Assembly (NCBI GenBank): GCA_045345765.1
Contig: CP148265.1
Location: 3,286,001-3,350,000, forward strand
DNA length: 64,000 nt
DNA from: JAOARY01 sp045345765
Lineage (GTDB): Bacteria > Bacillota > Clostridia > Peptostreptococcales > Peptostreptococcaceae
Direction of reading: 5' to 3'
Shown: positions 41,949 through 50,853 of the stretch, in pieces
Layout: each line of letters begins with the position of its first letter
How positions within the stretch are numbered: position 1 is the first letter of the stretch
The notes under the pieces: generated by a model
Told to the model about the DNA's origin: nothing
Database searches by the model: none
What the model saw: only the letters and a program-made list of their open reading frames with translations
Translations under genes and position numbers: made by a program

Positions 41949-43199
41949 TTGAAAAAATATTTTTTATATGCTTCTTTAATTGCTTTAACTGGTGAAATTT
42001 ATTTTTATCCATTTAATTTTAATTTAAGATTTTCTGCTGGTATCATAACTTTAAACGCAATAATACTTTTAAAAGATAATGTTAACTATAGTGTTTTAAC
42101 CTTATTAACTGGTATGTTTGTATTTATTTTTCGAAGTTTGTTAAATATATTATTTGGAAAACCAATTTTAGAAAGTTTAGCTTCTAATTTTCCATCTTTC
42201 TATTACTATCTATTCTTTGCATTATTACTTTATATATTTGATTTTAGAAATAAAGATAGATTTCATAAATATAAATTTTTACCTATAATTTTTTCACTTT
42301 CCTTCATAGACATGTTTAGTAATATAATAGAAGCTTCCTCAAGAAATAATCTTAGTTCTAAAATGGTTAGATTTATAATTTTAGTTGCTTTTATACGCGC
42401 ATTTTTAGGGTTTTTTATCTATTATATCTATAAAAAACGAGAAATTTTAATACTTAGTGAAGAACACGAAAAGCGATATTTGCAATTAAATATTATGGTA
42501 TCAAATATAGAATCTGAACTTTTTTATTTAAAAAAATCAATGGATGATATTGAATCGGTTATGAGCAAATCCTATTTGCTTTATGAAAAAAATAAAGAAA
42601 ATAAAGAATTAAAAGAAGAAATACTCGATATTTCAAGAGAAATTCATGAAATAAAAAAAGATTATTCAAGAGTTGTTAAAGGTTTTGAAAATTTCTTAAA
42701 TAATTTTGAAAATAAAGAATTCATGCATCTATCTAAAACTATAGATATTATAAAAGCAAATACCTCAAAATATTTAAAAGAAAGCAAAAAAGATATAAAT
42801 ATAAAATTTTATATAGATAAAGATTTTAAGGTTAAATCCTATTATAATATTTTTACTATTTTAAATAATTTAATAATAAACGCTATTGATGCTTGTTCTA
42901 ATTTTTCAAAAATAACTGTATTTATTTTAAACAAAGATGATTTTATTGAGTTTATAGTAAAAGACAATGGAAATGGTATAGATGCAGACTTTTTAGAATG
43001 TATATTTAATCCTGGATTTACAACAAAATTCGATAAAATAACAGGTAAACCCTCCACAGGTATAGGACTTTGCCATGTAAAAAATATAGTAGACGAATAT
43101 AACGGTCAAATTTTTGTAGATTCAAAATTAAAAAAAGGTACGCAATTTAAAATTGTATTACAAAAAAAATATCTAGAAGGTGATTTTATTGAAATGTAA
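41949..43199 (+). CDS. sensor histidine kinase (GlnK/YcbA-like)
   Basis: 416 aa. Six hydrophobic segments in the first ~160 residues form the membrane sensor domain. A long coiled coil follows (about 170-260), then a HATPase_c domain with N box NNLIINAIDACSNF, G1 DNGNGI and G2 GIGLCHVKNIVDEYNG. The phosphoacceptor region is atypical: no clear HExxNP H-box, as in other kinases of this subgroup. Start is TTG at 41949 with GGAGGTG. It overlaps the response regulator by 11 nt. The partner's YcbB domain and the adjacent gltS suggest glutamine/glutamate sensing, as in the Bacillus GlnK-GlnL pair. Confidence 0.82.
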   Translation: MKKYFLYASLIALTGEIYFYPFNFNLRFSAGIITLNAIILLKDNVNYSVLTLLTGMFVFIFRSLLNILFGKPILESLASNFPSFYYYLFFALLLYIFDFRNKDRFHKYKFLPIIFSLSFIDMFSNIIEASSRNNLSSKMVRFIILVAFIRAFLGFFIYYIYKKREILILSEEHEKRYLQLNIMVSNIESELFYLKKSMDDIESVMSKSYLLYEKNKENKELKEEILDISREIHEIKKDYSRVVKGFENFLNNFENKEFMHLSKTIDIIKANTSKYLKESKKDINIKFYIDKDFKVKSYYNIFTILNNLIINAIDACSNFSKITVFILNKDDFIEFIVKDNGNGIDADFLECIFNPGFTTKFDKITGKPSTGIGLCHVKNIVDEYNGQIFVDSKLKKGTQFKIVLQKKYLEGDFIEM

Positions 43200-44073
43200 T
43201 TTTTTAATAATAGATGATGACATAAATATAAGAAAAATATTAAAATTCATAATTAAAGAAAATAATTTAGGAAATGTTATAGGCGAATTGGAATCTGGAG
43301 AAGATGCTGTTAATAAAATAGAGACATTATCTCCAGATATAGTTCTTATAGATTTACTTTTACCTATAGAAGACGGTATTAGTATAATTAATAATGCTAA
43401 AAAAAGTAATTTCAAAGGAAAATTTATAATGATATCTCAAGTTGAAGATAAAAACCTGATCACAAAATCTTATGAATCTGGAGTTGTGTTTTTTATAGGC
43501 AAACCTATAAATAATATTGAAGTTATAAGCGTTATAAATTCTGTTAAACAAAATATAGAATTAGAAAAATCAATAACAATAATAAAGTCTACTTTGATGA
43601 ATAATGAAAGTTTAAAAGAAAATATGCAAGAAAAATTTCATAAAAATCAATCCTTGCATGTTGAAATTTCAAAATTCTTCTTAGACTTAGGTATAAACTC
43701 AGAACTAGGTAGCAATGAATTATTTAGTTTAATAATTAACATTATGAATGAGAAACAAATTTCTAAATCATCATCATACAAACTACAAGCTATGTATCAG
43801 TCTATTCAAAAAGATTTAGACATGAATTTGAACATAAAGAGCTTAGAACAAAGGATAAGGAGAATAATATCAAAATCTTTAAGTAATATCGCCGAAAGAG
43901 CCTTAGAAGATTATTATGATCCTATATTCTGCGAATACTCCTCATTGTTTGATTTCAAACAAATCAGAAAAGAAATGCTTTATATACAAGGTAAATCTGA
44001 CGAAAAAGGAAAGGTTAATATCAAAAAATTTGCAGAAGGCATTATAGATAAACTTCATTTTTTAGAAAATTGA
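43189..44073 (+). CDS. response regulator with YcbB-type DNA-binding domain (GlnL-like)
   Basis: About 294 aa. The receiver domain has acidic pocket IIDDD, phospho-Asp in IVLIDLLLP near residue 53 and the conserved Lys in GKPINN. A linker is followed by a C-terminal YcbB domain (KSSSYKLQAMYQSIQKDLDM to DYYDPIFCEYSSLFDF), found in Bacillus GlnL, which activates the glnT glutamine transporter operon. The frame opens at 43180, but TTG at 43189 is correctly spaced after AGAAGGTGA. The gltS promoter 40-75 nt downstream of its stop carries three GlnL-like half-sites. Confidence 0.88.
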   Translation: MKCNFLIIDDDINIRKILKFIIKENNLGNVIGELESGEDAVNKIETLSPDIVLIDLLLPIEDGISIINNAKKSNFKGKFIMISQVEDKNLITKSYESGVVFFIGKPINNIEVISVINSVKQNIELEKSITIIKSTLMNNESLKENMQEKFHKNQSLHVEISKFFLDLGINSELGSNELFSLIINIMNEKQISKSSSYKLQAMYQSIQKDLDMNLNIKSLEQRIRRIISKSLSNIAERALEDYYDPIFCEYSSLFDFKQIRKEMLYIQGKSDEKGKVNIKKFAEGIIDKLHFLEN

Positions 44074-44106
44074 TAATTTATAGCAAAAAGAATTGTTTTT
44101 TTATTT

Positions 44107-44136
44107 TTTTTCGTAGTTTCTTGTAGGTTTTTGTAG
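44107..44136 (+). promoter_or_regulatory. three 10-bp direct repeats, likely GlnL-type operator of gltS
   Basis: TTTTTCGTAG, TTTCTTGTAG and GTTTTTGTAG follow one another exactly, once per helical turn. The last two contain TCTTGT-N4-TTTTGT, one base off the Bacillus GlnL target as I recall it (TTTTGT-N4-TTTTGT). They cover the -35 position of a promoter whose -10 is TATAAT at 44146-44151 and which has no proper -35, as expected for an activator-dependent promoter. Confidence 0.65.
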
Positions 44137-44157
44137 GTTCATCTCTATAATTATTAT

Positions 44158-44220
44158 AGAAAAGGATTTCACGAATTTTTTTCGAAATCATCTAATACAT
44201 ATTTATAAGAAATCCTTTCT
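44158..44220 (+). promoter_or_regulatory. alternative hairpins in the gltS leader
   Basis: AGAAAAGGATTTC (44158-44170) can pair with GAAATCCTTTCT (44209-44220), or its GGATTTC part can pair with the nearer GAAATC at 44184-44189. The two stems exclude each other. No U-tract follows, so any control would more likely act on translation or RNA stability than on termination. Confidence 0.4.
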
Positions 44221-44249
44221 AAAAATATTAATTTTGGGGGCGAATATTT

Positions 44250-45443
44250 ATGGAAATAACTTTAGATAGTATTCAAACGCTTGCACTTGCAATTGTGGTT
44301 TTATCTTTAGGTAAATTTTTAAGAAAGAAAGTATCTATATTAGAAAAATTTTGTATACCTGCACCAGTTATAGGTGGAATTATCTTTGCAGTAGGTATAT
44401 TAATAGGACATATTACTAATACTTTTAGTTTTAATATGGACGCAATGTTGAAGCCAATTTTTATGATAGCATTCTTTACTACTGTAGGTTTTACAGCAAG
44501 TTTTAAAATGCTTAAAAAAGGTGGAGTTCAAGTTTTTATATTCTTAGGACTTGCAATTATTCTTGTTACTATGCAAGATGTTGTTGGAGTATTACTTGCT
44601 AAGGTGTTTAACCTTAATCCACTTATAGGTTTATCTACAGGTTCTGTACCAATGACTGGTGGACATGGAACATCAGGAGCTTTTGCACCAGATTTCGAAC
44701 TACTAGGAGCAACTGGAGCAACTACTGTAGCAATGGCATCAGCTACTTTTGGTCTTATAATGGGTAGTATGATAGGTGGACCAATTGGTAAAAACCTTAT
44801 AGAAAAACATGATTTATTAAAAACAGCTGGTAAAAATAATTTAGATGGTGATGATAAAAAAGAAAATTCTATTAAGGATTTATTAAATCCTCAAAATTTC
44901 TCTATTGCATCTTCTCAAATAATAATAGCAATGGGTGTTGGTTCTATAGTATCAATGTTTTTAGGTAAGTTTATGACTTTCCCTCCTTATTTAGGTGCGA
45001 TGTTTGTTGCAGCTATAATGAGAAATATTGCAGATTTTACTAATGCTTATGAAATAAAAGAAAAAGAAATTGATATCTTAGGTGGTATTTCACTTTCAAT
45101 ATTCTTAGCAATGGCTCTTATGGGTCTTAAATTATGGCAGTTATCTGATTTAGGTGGTCCTTTATTTGTTATGTTGGTATCACAAGCTCTACTTATGGGT
45201 CTATTCGCTTACTTTGTAACATTTAATGTTATGGGTAGAGATTACGAAGCTGCTGTTATGGCATGTGGACATTGTGGATTTGGAATGGGTGCTACACCAA
45301 ATGCAATGGCTAATATGGAAGCTTTAACAGGTAAATATGTGCCTGCTCCAAGAGCATTCTTCATATTACCTCTTATCGGAAGTTTATTTATAGATTTCTT
45401 CAATGCCTTTATAATAAATGCATTTGTAGGATTCTTCTCATAA
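44250..45443 (+). CDS. gltS: sodium/glutamate symporter GltS
   Basis: GltS (397 aa, normal) is a Na+-coupled L-glutamate importer with ten or so membrane helices in two inverted repeats. Family blocks are clear: IPAPVIGGIIFAVGILIGH, STGSVPMTGGHGTSGAFAP in the first reentrant region, and MACGHCGFGMGATPNAMANM in the second. ATG at 44250 after GGGGGC. It sits downstream of the GlnK/GlnL-like genes on the same strand with its own regulated promoter, and is followed by a strong terminator shared with the converging gene. Certain. Confidence 0.97.
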   Translation: MEITLDSIQTLALAIVVLSLGKFLRKKVSILEKFCIPAPVIGGIIFAVGILIGHITNTFSFNMDAMLKPIFMIAFFTTVGFTASFKMLKKGGVQVFIFLGLAIILVTMQDVVGVLLAKVFNLNPLIGLSTGSVPMTGGHGTSGAFAPDFELLGATGATTVAMASATFGLIMGSMIGGPIGKNLIEKHDLLKTAGKNNLDGDDKKENSIKDLLNPQNFSIASSQIIIAMGVGSIVSMFLGKFMTFPPYLGAMFVAAIMRNIADFTNAYEIKEKEIDILGGISLSIFLAMALMGLKLWQLSDLGGPLFVMLVSQALLMGLFAYFVTFNVMGRDYEAAVMACGHCGFGMGATPNAMANMEALTGKYVPAPRAFFILPLIGSLFIDFFNAFIINAFVGFFS

Positions 45444-45450
45444 AATAATA

Positions 45451-45480
45451 AAAAAGTTGAGCTTTTGCTCAACTTTTTTT
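45451..45480. terminator. bidirectional terminator between gltS and the U32 gene
   Basis: AAAAAGTTGAGC and GCTCAACTTTTT form a 12-bp stem with a TTTT loop and T runs in both directions, between converging genes. On the minus strand it begins at the stop codon of the U32 gene. Confidence 0.95.
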
Positions 45481-47831
45481 TATTTTACACCTTTATAAAA
45501 ATGTCCCTTTATAATTTCATCTTCTATATACTTATTTTTTAATTCTTTTAATAATTTTTCATCTTTAGTGTAATATATATATTCTATAATATTATTTACT
45601 ATCTTACCTATTTCTCTTTCATACAAAAATTCTAATCTAAATGTATTTATATTTAAATTCATAAGTTCTTCTATTTCTTCAATTAAAAATGTCTTTTTAG
45701 AATTATATATTATATTATTACAATTTTCATTTATATATAAATAAAAATCTTCTTTGTCTTCATTTTCCAATCTATAAATTTGCTTCTTACAATTTGTGCA
45801 CTCATAAACAGAAGAAAGCAAGCAATATTTTAATATCATCATCTGTTCATTTGAATATATTGTATATTCAAAATTCATATCATAATCATCTTTTGTTAAA
45901 TCTTCTATTTCATTTCTATTTAATTCACTAGAAAGACATATTGTATTTGCGCCTAAATTCTTAAGTGCTTTTATACCTTCTTTATTAAAAGTTTGTATTG
46001 ATTTATCAATATTTAATTCGTTATTCTTAGCCCTAGATAGCAAGCCAATAGTAGTTATATTTATATTATCTTCTTTTATAAGATTAAATATTTTATCATA
46101 ATCTATTATTACATTATGTGGTGAATATATTAGTTTAATATCGTATTTATTTGCTAAATCAACTGCTTTTTTATATTCTTTTAAATTCATAAAATAAATA
46201 AGATCTATATATTTTATAAACTCCTTATTTATATTTTCTAATAGGTTATTTAATTGTTCTAAATTCATAAGCTTTATTCTTATTTTATTATCTCTTTTTA
46301 TAATCTCTTTAGATGATTCTTTATTTATATCTATATTAAATTTATCTATAACTCTTTTAACCTCTGCTCTTTTTTCCTTTAATTTTGATATTGCATTTCT
46401 TCTAAGTTCATTTAACTCCTTAATTCTAATCGAAGCATCATCATCTAAGGAAATCTCTAAATTTTTAATAAAATAGCATGTATCATTTAATTTAGATAAT
46501 TGTGTTTTTATTTTTTCTTCTGTTATACTTACTTTCAAGGCTTTTTCAACATTTGAACTAGATTCTACCTCTATTTCATTATTTCTTTCATCTATAACTT
46601 TTAATACTGCTTTTTTGCCTATTTCTACTTTTACAAAAAACTTAAGTGGTATTTTAATATTTTCATTTTCAAATGTTGACTGTTCATAATCTAAAAGTTC
46701 TTGGTCTTTTGTTTTATATAATTTAAAACCTCTATTTACATCATTTAAATAATCAATTTCAATAATTTCGCCTTTTTTGGCTATAGTTTTTATATCTTTA
46801 CCTTTTAATATTCTTCCAACTGTAGTACTTATATTTAATGAATCATTTTTTTTCAAAGTAGATTCTAATTTTATTTTTAATTTCTTGGTCTTTTTATTAA
46901 ATGACATTACTTGCCCTATATATACACCTTTATTAGAAGGTTTTTCTTTATTTATCACATCTTTTTTTTTATCTTCAAATAAAAACCCTTTTGTAAAATC
47001 TCTATTAAATATAGATTTCATATTATATATGGCTAAATCCATATCTGATATTTTAGAATTTAATGCATCACAATAAGTTCTAACTGAATTAGAAACATAT
47101 TCACTTTTTTTCATTCTACCTTCTATTTTCAATGAATCTACATGTATTTCTTTTAATTTTTGCACATGCTCTACAGTATTTAAATCTTTTAAACTAAGTA
47201 GATATCCGTTATCAATTATATTTTCCTTATCTTTTAATATATATTTTCTTCTACATGGCTGAGCACATTTTCCTCTATTTCCTGATCTATCTCCTAAAAA
47301 AGAGCTCATCAGACATTGTCCAGAATAGGACATACAAAGTGCTCCATGAACAAATACTTCAACTTCAATATCTAATTCTTCTTTTATCTTTTTTATCTCT
47401 TTATAAGACATCTCTCTTGCTGCAACAGCTCTTTTAAACCCTAAATCATTTAAATATTTAAAATCATAAAAACTATGATTATGCATTTGAGTACTCGCAT
47501 GCACTTCAAAATCTGGATATAAATTTTTTATAATTTTAAATACACCAATATCTTGAACTATAAGAGCATCAACCTGTATATCATATAAAAACTTTATATA
47601 ATCTCTTAAATCTTTTATTTCTTTTTCTTTAATAAGAGTATTTATGGTAACATAAATCTTTACATTTCTTTCATGTGCATAAACTATTGCTTCTTCTAAT
47701 TCTTCATTTGAAAAATTTATTGCATAAGATCTTGCACCAAATTTTTCACCAGATAAATATACTGCATTTGCATTATTTAAAATTCCTGCTTTTAAGCTTT
47801 CCATTGAACCAGCTGGGGCTAGAATTTCCAT
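45480..47831 (-). CDS. peptidase U32 family protein (with C-terminal DUF3656 part)
   Basis: 783 aa. The U32 domain opens with MEILAPAGSMESLKAGI and carries the Cys cluster CMSYSGQCLMSSFLGDRSGN followed by KCAQPCRRKY, which binds an iron-sulfur cluster in characterised relatives such as the RlhA/TrhP RNA hydroxylases. A long C-terminal extension of the DUF3656 type follows. The name peptidase is historical; RNA modification is the better guess for this group. ATG at 47831 is better spaced from GGGAG than the one six bases upstream. It follows zapA and its terminator. Confidence 0.9.
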   Translation of the reverse strand: MEILAPAGSMESLKAGILNNANAVYLSGEKFGARSYAINFSNEELEEAIVYAHERNVKIYVTINTLIKEKEIKDLRDYIKFLYDIQVDALIVQDIGVFKIIKNLYPDFEVHASTQMHNHSFYDFKYLNDLGFKRAVAAREMSYKEIKKIKEELDIEVEVFVHGALCMSYSGQCLMSSFLGDRSGNRGKCAQPCRRKYILKDKENIIDNGYLLSLKDLNTVEHVQKLKEIHVDSLKIEGRMKKSEYVSNSVRTYCDALNSKISDMDLAIYNMKSIFNRDFTKGFLFEDKKKDVINKEKPSNKGVYIGQVMSFNKKTKKLKIKLESTLKKNDSLNISTTVGRILKGKDIKTIAKKGEIIEIDYLNDVNRGFKLYKTKDQELLDYEQSTFENENIKIPLKFFVKVEIGKKAVLKVIDERNNEIEVESSSNVEKALKVSITEEKIKTQLSKLNDTCYFIKNLEISLDDDASIRIKELNELRRNAISKLKEKRAEVKRVIDKFNIDINKESSKEIIKRDNKIRIKLMNLEQLNNLLENINKEFIKYIDLIYFMNLKEYKKAVDLANKYDIKLIYSPHNVIIDYDKIFNLIKEDNINITTIGLLSRAKNNELNIDKSIQTFNKEGIKALKNLGANTICLSSELNRNEIEDLTKDDYDMNFEYTIYSNEQMMILKYCLLSSVYECTNCKKQIYRLENEDKEDFYLYINENCNNIIYNSKKTFLIEEIEELMNLNINTFRLEFLYEREIGKIVNNIIEYIYYTKDEKLLKELKNKYIEDEIIKGHFYKGVK

Positions 47832-47850
47832 ATACATTTCTCCCTTACTT

Positions 47851-47885
47851 AAAAATAGCCTCTAGTAAACTAGAGACTATTTTTC
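47851..47885 (-). terminator. terminator of zapA
   Basis: AAAATAGTCTCTAG pairs with CTAGAGGCTATTTT (one G-U or bulge) around a 4-nt loop on the minus strand, followed by a U-rich tail, 10 nt after the zapA stop. Confidence 0.85.
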
Positions 47886-47895
47886 TAATCAAAAT

Positions 47896-48402
47896 TTATT
47901 TTTCCAATTCTACAATTTTCATCTGAAGTTCATATATCTTATTTTGGAAACTACTAATCATATCCTCAGCTTCAGATAATTTTGCATCTTTTTCCTTCAA
48001 AATCATATTCATATCTTCTTTTAGAAGCTTTATTTCTTCTTCTAAATTACTTTTTTCTACTTCATCTTCTTGTTTTTTTAATAATTCATTTTCTTCTTTA
48101 AGGGAAGCATTCTCTTCTCTTAATTTTTTTAATTCGTTATCAAATCTTTCAAGTAGAATCTTTGCTTCTTCAAGCTGTTCACTTTCTTCATTATGATTAT
48201 TTTCATTACATTTAAAATAATCATCTGCAACATTTAAAGCAGTTAAAACAGCTGCCATACTAGTGCTGAGCTTTGGATTTACATCTATTATTTCTTTCAT
48301 TTTTTCATCTACATATTCAGAGACTTTAACAAGGTATTCTATGCTTTCCTCACCTGTCATGATATATTCATTATTATTTATTTTGACTGCTATTTTATTC
48401 AT
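47896..48402 (-). CDS. zapA: cell division protein ZapA with long coiled-coil tail
   Basis: 168 aa. The N-terminal ~90 residues are a ZapA domain (MNKIAVKINNNEYIMTGEES, then LSTSMAAVLTALNVADDYFK), which bundles FtsZ filaments at midcell. The remainder is a charged coiled coil (LLERFDNELKKLREENASL and onward), about twice the length of a minimal ZapA but common in clostridial homologues. ATG at 48402 is spaced well from AAGGGG, while the TTG at 48411 is too close. It lies 34 nt downstream of pheT, the usual Bacillota position. Confidence 0.9.
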   Translation of the reverse strand: MNKIAVKINNNEYIMTGEESIEYLVKVSEYVDEKMKEIIDVNPKLSTSMAAVLTALNVADDYFKCNENNHNEESEQLEEAKILLERFDNELKKLREENASLKEENELLKKQEDEVEKSNLEEEIKLLKEDMNMILKEKDAKLSEAEDMISSFQNKIYELQMKIVELEK

Positions 48403-48435
48403 CCGGCTCAACCCCTTAATATTTTTATAATATTA

Positions 48436-50832
48436 TTATCTAAGTTTTCCACCTAATTTTTCTTCTATATCTTTTACTATTTTGTCATGTACTTTTGTAA
48501 CTTCCTCATCAGTTAAAGTTCTTTCTTTATTTCTGTAAGTAATTGAATAAGCTACTGATTTGTAACCTTTTTCAATTTGGTCTCCTTTGTATAAATCAAA
48601 TAACTCAAAACTCTCTATTATATTAGATTTATTCTTTATTATTATATCTTCTATATCTTTTACTACTATATCATCTTTTAATGTAATAGCCAAGTCTCTG
48701 CTACTAGATGGATATTTTGGAAGTGGCTTGTATTTAATAATTTCTTCCAAATTATTAAATACTTTTTCAAAATTAAATTCACAAACATAAACTCTCTTAT
48801 CTAAATTATAATTTTCCATGACATCAGGATGTATTTCTCCTAAATATCCTATAATTTCATCTTCCATAACAATCTTTGCACATCTACCAGTATGGAACGA
48901 AGTATTATTCGTTTCTGGAAGTATTTCATAGTTATTAAAATTAATATGTGAATATAGTTCTTCTAATATTCCCTTTAATACGAAGAAATCCGCATCCTTA
49001 GAATAGAATCCAAAACAAAGATTTTTGATTTCTAAAGGTTCTTCTTCACCCTTAAAGAAAGTATTTCCTATTTCAAAACCTCTAAATTCTTTTATAGATT
49101 TAGAATTATTTGAAGATGCAACCTCAAGTAAATTAGGTATTAAAGTTGTTCTCATAACACTTGTTTCTTCCCCTAATGGATTTTGAAGTTTTATAAAATC
49201 TCTTCTCATATCATCCTTTGGCATTGCTATTTTATCCGCAATTTTAGGACTAACAAAAGAATATGTTAGAATTTCATTTAAGCCCATTGACGTTAAAAGA
49301 TTTTTCATATTTTCTTCTAATTCTTGATCTTTAGTTTTTATTCCTAATGTAACCACACCATTTATTCTGCTTGATTTTATTTTATCATAACCATAAATTC
49401 TAGCAACCTCTTCTAATATATCGGCTTCTTGTGATATATCTAATCTAAATGTAGGAATTTTTAGTTCTAGTAAATCAGATTCTAATTTATTTGCTTTGAT
49501 TTCTACTTTAGCAAGTAATTCTATCATAGTATCTGTATTTATATCTTCACCTAAAAGTTTATTAATTCTACTTGGTTTAACTTTTAAAAATTCACATTCT
49601 CTTTCATTTATATACACATCTTTTTTAACTTTTAAAACTTTTCCTGCATTTAAATTTTCTATTAAATGACAAGCTCTATTTATAGCAAGCTCTACAGTGT
49701 TTGAATCTATTCCTTTTTCAAACTTAGCAGAAGCTTCTGTTCTTAAACCTAATTTTTTAGAAGTCCTTCTTACACTATCATCACTAAAATTAGCTGATTC
49801 TAATAATATTTTAGTTGTATTATCGCTAACTTCTGTATTTTGTCCACCCATTACACCTGCTATTGCAATTGCACCATTTTCATCATTTATCATTAAATCA
49901 TCTTTTGATAATTTTCTTTCCTCTGAATCCAAAGTAGTAAATACTTGATTATCTGATGCTCTTTTTACAATTATTTTATTTGACGCTAATTTATCTAAAT
50001 CAAATGCATGTAGCGGTTGACCTATTTCATGCATTACAAAATTAGTAATATCAACAATATTATTAATAGGTCTAATTCCAGCCTCTATAAGTCTTCTTTG
50101 TAGCCAATATGGTGAAGGTTCTATTTTAACATCTTCAATAAGTCTTGCATAATATCTATTACAAAGATCTTTATCTTCGATTTGAACATCCACAGTTAAG
50201 TCACTTTCATGTTCTTTAAATTCCATATTTGGCATTTTATATTCTTCATTTATTGTAGCACTAGCCTCTTTAACAATACCCATAACAGATAAACAATCTG
50301 GTCTATTTGAAGTTATTTCAAATTCTATAACATAATCATCTAAATCTAATATTTCTTTTATATCTTTTCCTAGATTTGAATCTGTAGCTTTTTCGCAAAA
50401 ATCAAGTATATAAATACCATCTTTACTCTTTTTGTCGACCATAGAAAAAGGAATTCCTAATTCTTCTGACGAACAAAGCATACCAAATGATGGTACTCCT
50501 CTTAATTTACCTTTTTTTATTTTCATTCCATTTGGAAGTTTTGCTCCAATAGTTGCTACAGGTATGAAATCTCCAATATTTATATTATTAGCACCTGTAA
50601 CAATTTGTAAATCTTCTTCTTCATTTATATCTATTTTAGTTATAACTAATTTATCTGCATCAGGATGTTTTTCTATTTCTTTTATCTTTCCTAATACTAT
50701 TTTATCTACACCTTCTCCAAGATATTCAACTTTTTCAACCTTAGAACCTGTCATAGTCATTTTATCTGCAAATTCTTTTATATCTTCATTTATATTTATA
50801 TAATCTTTAAGCCATTTAACTGGTACTAACAT
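48436..50832 (-). CDS. pheT: phenylalanyl-tRNA synthetase beta subunit
   Basis: 798 aa, full length. The N-terminal EMAP/OB tRNA-binding domain (KIDINEEEDLQIVTGANNI region, GMKIKKGKLRGVPSFGMLCS) is followed by B3/B4 editing domain, the B5 helix-turn domain, a catalytic-like core, and the C-terminal FDX-ACB anticodon domain (YPSSSRDLAITLKDDI). It lies 21 nt downstream of pheS and forms the alpha2beta2 enzyme. ATG at 50832 follows AGGAGG. Certain. Confidence 0.98.
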   Translation of the reverse strand: MLVPVKWLKDYININEDIKEFADKMTMTGSKVEKVEYLGEGVDKIVLGKIKEIEKHPDADKLVITKIDINEEEDLQIVTGANNINIGDFIPVATIGAKLPNGMKIKKGKLRGVPSFGMLCSSEELGIPFSMVDKKSKDGIYILDFCEKATDSNLGKDIKEILDLDDYVIEFEITSNRPDCLSVMGIVKEASATINEEYKMPNMEFKEHESDLTVDVQIEDKDLCNRYYARLIEDVKIEPSPYWLQRRLIEAGIRPINNIVDITNFVMHEIGQPLHAFDLDKLASNKIIVKRASDNQVFTTLDSEERKLSKDDLMINDENGAIAIAGVMGGQNTEVSDNTTKILLESANFSDDSVRRTSKKLGLRTEASAKFEKGIDSNTVELAINRACHLIENLNAGKVLKVKKDVYINERECEFLKVKPSRINKLLGEDINTDTMIELLAKVEIKANKLESDLLELKIPTFRLDISQEADILEEVARIYGYDKIKSSRINGVVTLGIKTKDQELEENMKNLLTSMGLNEILTYSFVSPKIADKIAMPKDDMRRDFIKLQNPLGEETSVMRTTLIPNLLEVASSNNSKSIKEFRGFEIGNTFFKGEEEPLEIKNLCFGFYSKDADFFVLKGILEELYSHINFNNYEILPETNNTSFHTGRCAKIVMEDEIIGYLGEIHPDVMENYNLDKRVYVCEFNFEKVFNNLEEIIKYKPLPKYPSSSRDLAITLKDDIVVKDIEDIIIKNKSNIIESFELFDLYKGDQIEKGYKSVAYSITYRNKERTLTDEEVTKVHDKIVKDIEEKLGGKLR

Positions 50833-50853
50833 TCTAATTCCTCCTAATTTCTA

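Noticed and set aside
50432..50803. Open frame of 123 aa on the plus strand inside pheT
   Set aside because: It is a mirror frame of a highly conserved gene with no ribosome binding site or promoter; the composition is that of a shadow.
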